Positions 14,259 through 16,839 of a stretch of 16,839 nucleotides of DNA are shown here, piece after piece. The stretch spans positions 1-16,839 of the forward strand of contig JBEKEX010000032.1 of the NCBI GenBank assembly GCA_050013615.1, given 5' to 3'. The notes beneath the pieces are model-generated. The model had not been told where the DNA came from. It saw only the letters and a program-made list of their open reading frames with translations, and made no database searches. Made by a program: the position numbers and the translations under genes. Every line of letters begins with the position of its first letter. Within the stretch, counting starts at the first letter, position 1. The DNA comes from JBEKEX01 sp050013615 (GTDB lineage Bacteria > Chloroflexota > Anaerolineae > Anaerolineales > Anaerolineaceae).

Positions 14259-15236
14259 ATGCTCAAACGTTACTCCCGTCCGGCAATCGCATTGTTAGTG
14301 GCGTTGCTGGTCATTTCATGCAACTTACCATTTTTCGCCACACCCGCCCCCACTGCACAGCCAATGACGGTAGAAACCGTGGTCGCGCTCACCCTGGCAG
14401 CGCAAAACCCGGGTAGCACCCAGGTGCCAGGCGGTGGAACACAGATCCCCGCAACAGCAACCAATACGCCAAACCCGACCTCCACCCCACTGCCAACAGC
14501 AACGCTATATCCCACGTATACGTCGATCCCCACCTACACACCGGTCCCATGCAACCAGGCTGGTTTTGTGAGTGACGTCACCATCCCGGATAATACCACG
14601 TTGACCCCCGGAGCAGCTTTCACCAAGACCTGGCGTATCCGTAATAACGGCTCTTGCACCTGGACGACCAGTTACAAGGTCATCTTCGATAACGGTGATG
14701 CCATGGGTGGCCCGGCTTCTTTTGCCTTGCCCGCTTCCGTGGCGCCCGGCCAGACCATCGACATCTCGGTCAACCTGACCGCCCCAACCACACCCAACAC
14801 GACCAGCAAACCCAACTACAAGGGTAATTGGAAGTTGCAAGATCAGAACGGCGTCAGCTTTGGGTTGGGCGCTGGCAAATCTGACTTCTACGTCCAGATC
14901 GTCGTGAACTCGACGACGTTTGCCGTGACCAGTGCAGCCGTTTCCGCCGAGCATACGCATGTCGAATCTGCCTGCCCGGCAAATGCGGTCTTCAATTTCT
15001 CCGCCGCCATCGTCAGCACGACCGCCGGGCACGTGACCTATAATTGGGTGTTCAGCGATGGCACAACTTCTCCCCTGCAGTCGGTCGACTTTAGCAGTGG
15101 CGGCACCCAGACGGTCACTTATTCGATCACACTGGGGGCTGCGGCCAGCATGTGGGTCGATATCTATATCGAAAACCCCAACCACCAGGAGTTCAGCGGT
15201 CAAAAATTGAGCTTCGACTTGGTTTGCACCCCTTGA
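14259..15236 (+). CDS. Lipoprotein with NBR1-type Ig-like domain
   Basis: 325-residue surface lipoprotein. The signal peptide ends in VISC with Cys21 lipidated. A Thr/Pro-rich linker (about 27-97) leads to an NBR1-like Ig domain (about 103-215) recognised by the order TIPDNTTLTPG, KTWRIRNNGSCTW, a central LPASVAPGQ and NYKGNWKLQDQNG. The remaining 110 residues form a second beta domain (about 222-325) ending in Cys323. Two cysteine pairs (99/133 and 239/323) could be disulfides. NBR1-Ig domains occur widely in Chloroflexota surface proteins. The function is likely binding or structural at the cell surface, with no catalytic residues visible. The strong ribosome binding site and downstream terminator suggest a single-gene, well expressed unit. 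Confidence 0.88.
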   Translation: MLKRYSRPAIALLVALLVISCNLPFFATPAPTAQPMTVETVVALTLAAQNPGSTQVPGGGTQIPATATNTPNPTSTPLPTATLYPTYTSIPTYTPVPCNQAGFVSDVTIPDNTTLTPGAAFTKTWRIRNNGSCTWTTSYKVIFDNGDAMGGPASFALPASVAPGQTIDISVNLTAPTTPNTTSKPNYKGNWKLQDQNGVSFGLGAGKSDFYVQIVVNSTTFAVTSAAVSAEHTHVESACPANAVFNFSAAIVSTTAGHVTYNWVFSDGTTSPLQSVDFSSGGTQTVTYSITLGAAASMWVDIYIENPNHQEFSGQKLSFDLVCTP

Positions 15237-15259
15237 TGGAATTCGGTGTTTAAAAAAAG

Positions 15260-15290
15260 AAAAGGGCAGCAGCATAACTGCTGCTCTTTT
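15260..15290 (+). terminator. Rho-independent terminator after the NBR1-Ig lipoprotein gene
   Basis: Arms 15260-15272 and 15278-15290 form a 13-bp stem (one G-U) with core GCAGCAG/CTGCTGC, a 5-nt loop, and a TTTT end. It begins 24 nt after the stop codon. An A-run before the stem would also let it act on the minus strand, but no gene ends there. Confidence 0.88.
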
Positions 15291-15332
15291 CAATGGTAAT
15301 CCTTCGGTTTTTTTATTAACGGCATTTGCTGA

Positions 15333-15338
15333 TAAAAT
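15333..15338 (+). promoter_or_regulatory. -10 box close to the PAP2 start
   Basis: TAAAAT ends 8 nt before the ATG at 15347. There is no ribosome binding site before that ATG and only a T-rich stretch at the -35 position. It resembles the apparently leaderless arrangement of tgt. Confidence 0.35.
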
Positions 15339-15346
15339 TACATGCT

Positions 15347-15898
15347 ATGAACTGGAAATCACTGGCGGCAGCCGATGCACGCCTGACTGAACGGCTGCGC
15401 TTGCAGCAAGGGCAATCCGTCCTGTGGCGAACAGCCACCATCCTGGCGCATTCCGGCGATTCGTGGTTTTGGACCATCGGGTTGTTCATCATCTGGCTGC
15501 TGACACGGGGAGACTGGCATAACCGGGCCGCCCTGCTGGCCGGTGGCGTAGTCGGACTGGCATTGTTCGTCTTTGCCCTCAAGTTCACCATCCGGCGGCG
15601 ACGTCCCGAGGGCGAATGGGGTGCCATCTATAGAAACACGGATCCCCATTCGTTCCCGTCCGGCCATGCGGCCCGCGCCGCACTGCTTGCCGTCATGGCA
15701 CTGGGGTTGGGCCCTGCCTGGTTTGCAATTGCCGTGGTCATCTGGGCGCCGCTGGTCTGCCTGGCGCGCATCTGGACCGGCCTGCATTATTTCTCTGACA
15801 TCCTGGGCGGGATCGCCCTGGGCGCGCTGGCTGGCGGATTGATGCTGACCCTACAACCATTTTTAATGAACGTCTTTCCATTCCTGTTTACCGCATGA
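15347..15898 (+). CDS. PAP2-family membrane phosphatase
   Basis: Integral membrane acid phosphatase of the type-2 phosphatidic acid phosphatase family, with about five helices in 183 residues. All three signature motifs are present: K79-x6-RP (RRRRP at 83-87), PSGH (104-107), and R141-x5-H147-x3-D151 with LHYFSDILGG. His147 would be the nucleophile and His107 the acid. Such enzymes dephosphorylate lipid phosphates, including undecaprenyl pyrophosphate, and the substrate here is not decided. The frame is open from a TTG at 15326, but the ATG at 15347 sits well with the expected N-terminus (MNWKSLAAADARL). The next gene begins 13 nt after the stop, so the two probably form an operon. Confidence 0.88.
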   Translation: MNWKSLAAADARLTERLRLQQGQSVLWRTATILAHSGDSWFWTIGLFIIWLLTRGDWHNRAALLAGGVVGLALFVFALKFTIRRRRPEGEWGAIYRNTDPHSFPSGHAARAALLAVMALGLGPAWFAIAVVIWAPLVCLARIWTGLHYFSDILGGIALGALAGGLMLTLQPFLMNVFPFLFTA

Positions 15899-15911
15899 GG
15901 TAAAATTCTTA

Positions 15912-16469
15912 ATGAGTAAAAAAATCGAGCTGACCATCACCCCTCAAACCAAACTACTGTTTCCGCCCCGCTGTGTCTACTGCGGAAAGCCCACCGAGAA
16001 TACCCTCCCAATGAAGATCCAGGCGAACGACGACCTTCTTTTTCGCGGCAACGCCACACAATATCCACTGGAATTCCAAATGCCGCTCTGTGAAGAGCAT
16101 GCGGCTTTTTCCGAAAAACTGAAGGGACAAATGAGGCTTATCCTGCTGGTCAGCTTGTTCAGTTGTCTGGTGGTATTATCGGTCAGCATGAGCTTCATCC
16201 TACAAAACCCCTCCATCGCCATCATGATCAGCCTCATCGCCTGCATCCCGCTCGGCGTTATCATTACTCTGTTGACCAAGGCGGCACTTGGTGCAAGTAA
16301 CCCCCTCTACAAAGACGTACCCACCTTCCCAGGCGACTGGGTGCTGGGCTTCGATTCCACCACCCCCGTGGTCAATAAGCTAATATTGACTTTCACAAAC
16401 CCAGAGGCGGCTTCGGAATTCGAGGCACTTAACCGCGCCGAACCACCTCTGGAACCGGATTCAAAGTAA
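15912..16469 (+). CDS. Unknown small membrane protein with a CxxC...CxxH zinc-type site
   Basis: 185-residue protein of unrecognised family. The N-terminal part has Cys21 and Cys24 (RCVYCGKP) and Cys60 and His63 (LCEEH), a spacing that suits a zinc ribbon or knuckle. Two adjacent membrane helices follow (about 75-96 and 101-123), then a cytoplasmic or external tail with a small alpha/beta pattern (KLILTFTNPEAASEFEALN, 156-174). The PAP2 gene lies 13 nt upstream. The start is supported by GAGG about 11 nt upstream. The TAAAAT 5 nt before the ATG could also be a promoter box. No function can be assigned. Confidence 0.75.
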   Translation: MSKKIELTITPQTKLLFPPRCVYCGKPTENTLPMKIQANDDLLFRGNATQYPLEFQMPLCEEHAAFSEKLKGQMRLILLVSLFSCLVVLSVSMSFILQNPSIAIMISLIACIPLGVIITLLTKAALGASNPLYKDVPTFPGDWVLGFDSTTPVVNKLILTFTNPEAASEFEALNRAEPPLEPDSK

Positions 16470-16485
16470 TGCTTGCCCGATCCGA

Positions 16486-16839
16486 TTATTCCGGCGCATA
16501 ACGATTGCCGAATTCCTTCCTTGCCAATTTGGAATATTTCGTTATGAATTCGGCTTTGGCTTCGGTATACCCGTCTCGATTGTGCTCGTACTGCTCTTTG
16601 AGCCTTTGCTTTAATTTCCCGTATTCCTCGGCAACTTCTCTATGAGCTAAAAGATAATCCCGGAAATATAATTCATCCCAATCTCCCAGAAACCGGACAT
16701 GCAGGTGAAAAACTCTCTCTGCAAAGCCACTGGGGGTATATCCTTTGTTGAACGACATTTTGAGGTCTGGTTCATTTTCGACCGACATGAGCAGCCAGCC
16801 GGCATTGCATAGGGTTGATTTCAATTCCTCCATATCACA
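16486..16839 (-). CDS. GrpB-family protein (partial, N-terminus beyond the window)
   Basis: The frame is open to the window edge, and GrpB proteins are about 170-180 residues, so the 118 codons seen are the C-terminal two-thirds. The ATG at 16833 is probably internal. The family is recognised by FAERVFHLHVR, the following LYFRDYLLAHREVAEEYGKL, and the ending EAKAEFITKYSKLARKEF. GrpB (UPF0157) proteins belong to the nucleotidyltransferase superfamily and sometimes occur fused to dephospho-CoA kinase. Their function is uncertain. The gene converges on the zinc-site membrane protein gene with 16 nt between stops. Confidence 0.85.
   Translation of the reverse strand, partial: CDMEELKSTLCNAGWLLMSVENEPDLKMSFNKGYTPSGFAERVFHLHVRFLGDWDELYFRDYLLAHREVAEEYGKLKQRLKEQYEHNRDGYTEAKAEFITKYSKLARKEFGNRYAPE

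Overview
The window looks like a chromosomal segment of a Chloroflexota bacterium, most likely an Anaerolineae relative. This placement is an inference from gene content: Thr/Pro-rich lipoprotein linkers with NBR1-type Ig and PD40 propeller domains, an archaeal/ER-type (Ser-His) signal peptidase next to a DUF5305-like protein, and an NfnAB-type transhydrogenase pair. I used no marker gene. Coding sequence is GC-rich, and the spacers at about 1.9, 12.5 and 14.2 kb are AT-rich. There are no tRNA or rRNA genes, CRISPR arrays, transposases or integrases.

Layout. (1) 1-1907, minus strand: a surface-protein export module made of a small secreted protein, a hairpin terminator, a Ser-His signal peptidase and a DUF5305-like membrane protein cut by the window edge. 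(2) 2007-2874: an acyl-ACP thioesterase with its own strand-specific terminator. (3) 2975-7989: an RNA-modification block. rsmE runs on the plus strand towards a minus-strand operon of tgt, two tandem FmrO/ArmA-like 16S rRNA methyltransferases and an RsmF-like m5C methyltransferase. The operon genes overlap by 14 and 4 nt and are then separated by 4 nt. (4) 7987-9238: a compact divergent control region, then a radical SAM protein of the 'DNA modification/repair' type with a C-terminal helix-hairpin-helix. (5) 9262-11578: the nfnB/nfnA pair, minus strand. (6) 11687-12448: a NagD-like HAD phosphatase. (7) 12573-14128: a GNAT acetyltransferase overlapping a PD40 lipoprotein. (8) 14259-16469, plus strand: an NBR1-Ig lipoprotein with a strong terminator, a PAP2 phosphatase, and a small zinc-site membrane protein. 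(9) 16486-16839: a GrpB-family protein cut by the right edge.

The most interesting part is 2975-9238. The characterised relatives of its enzymes modify the ribosomal decoding region or the tRNA wobble base: Tgt acts on G34, ArmA/Rmt/FmrO enzymes on 16S G1405, RsmF on C1407 and RsmE on U1498. The second FmrO paralogue has diverged in motifs that the first retains. The Tgt has an altered base-binding loop. The tgt and radical-SAM promoters face each other, carry mirror-image CCTGCTTG arms over their -35 boxes, and place transcription starts at or within about 2 nt of the start codons, which suggests leaderless mRNAs. The grouping and motif changes are seen in the sequence. A joint role in tuning the decoding centre is inference.
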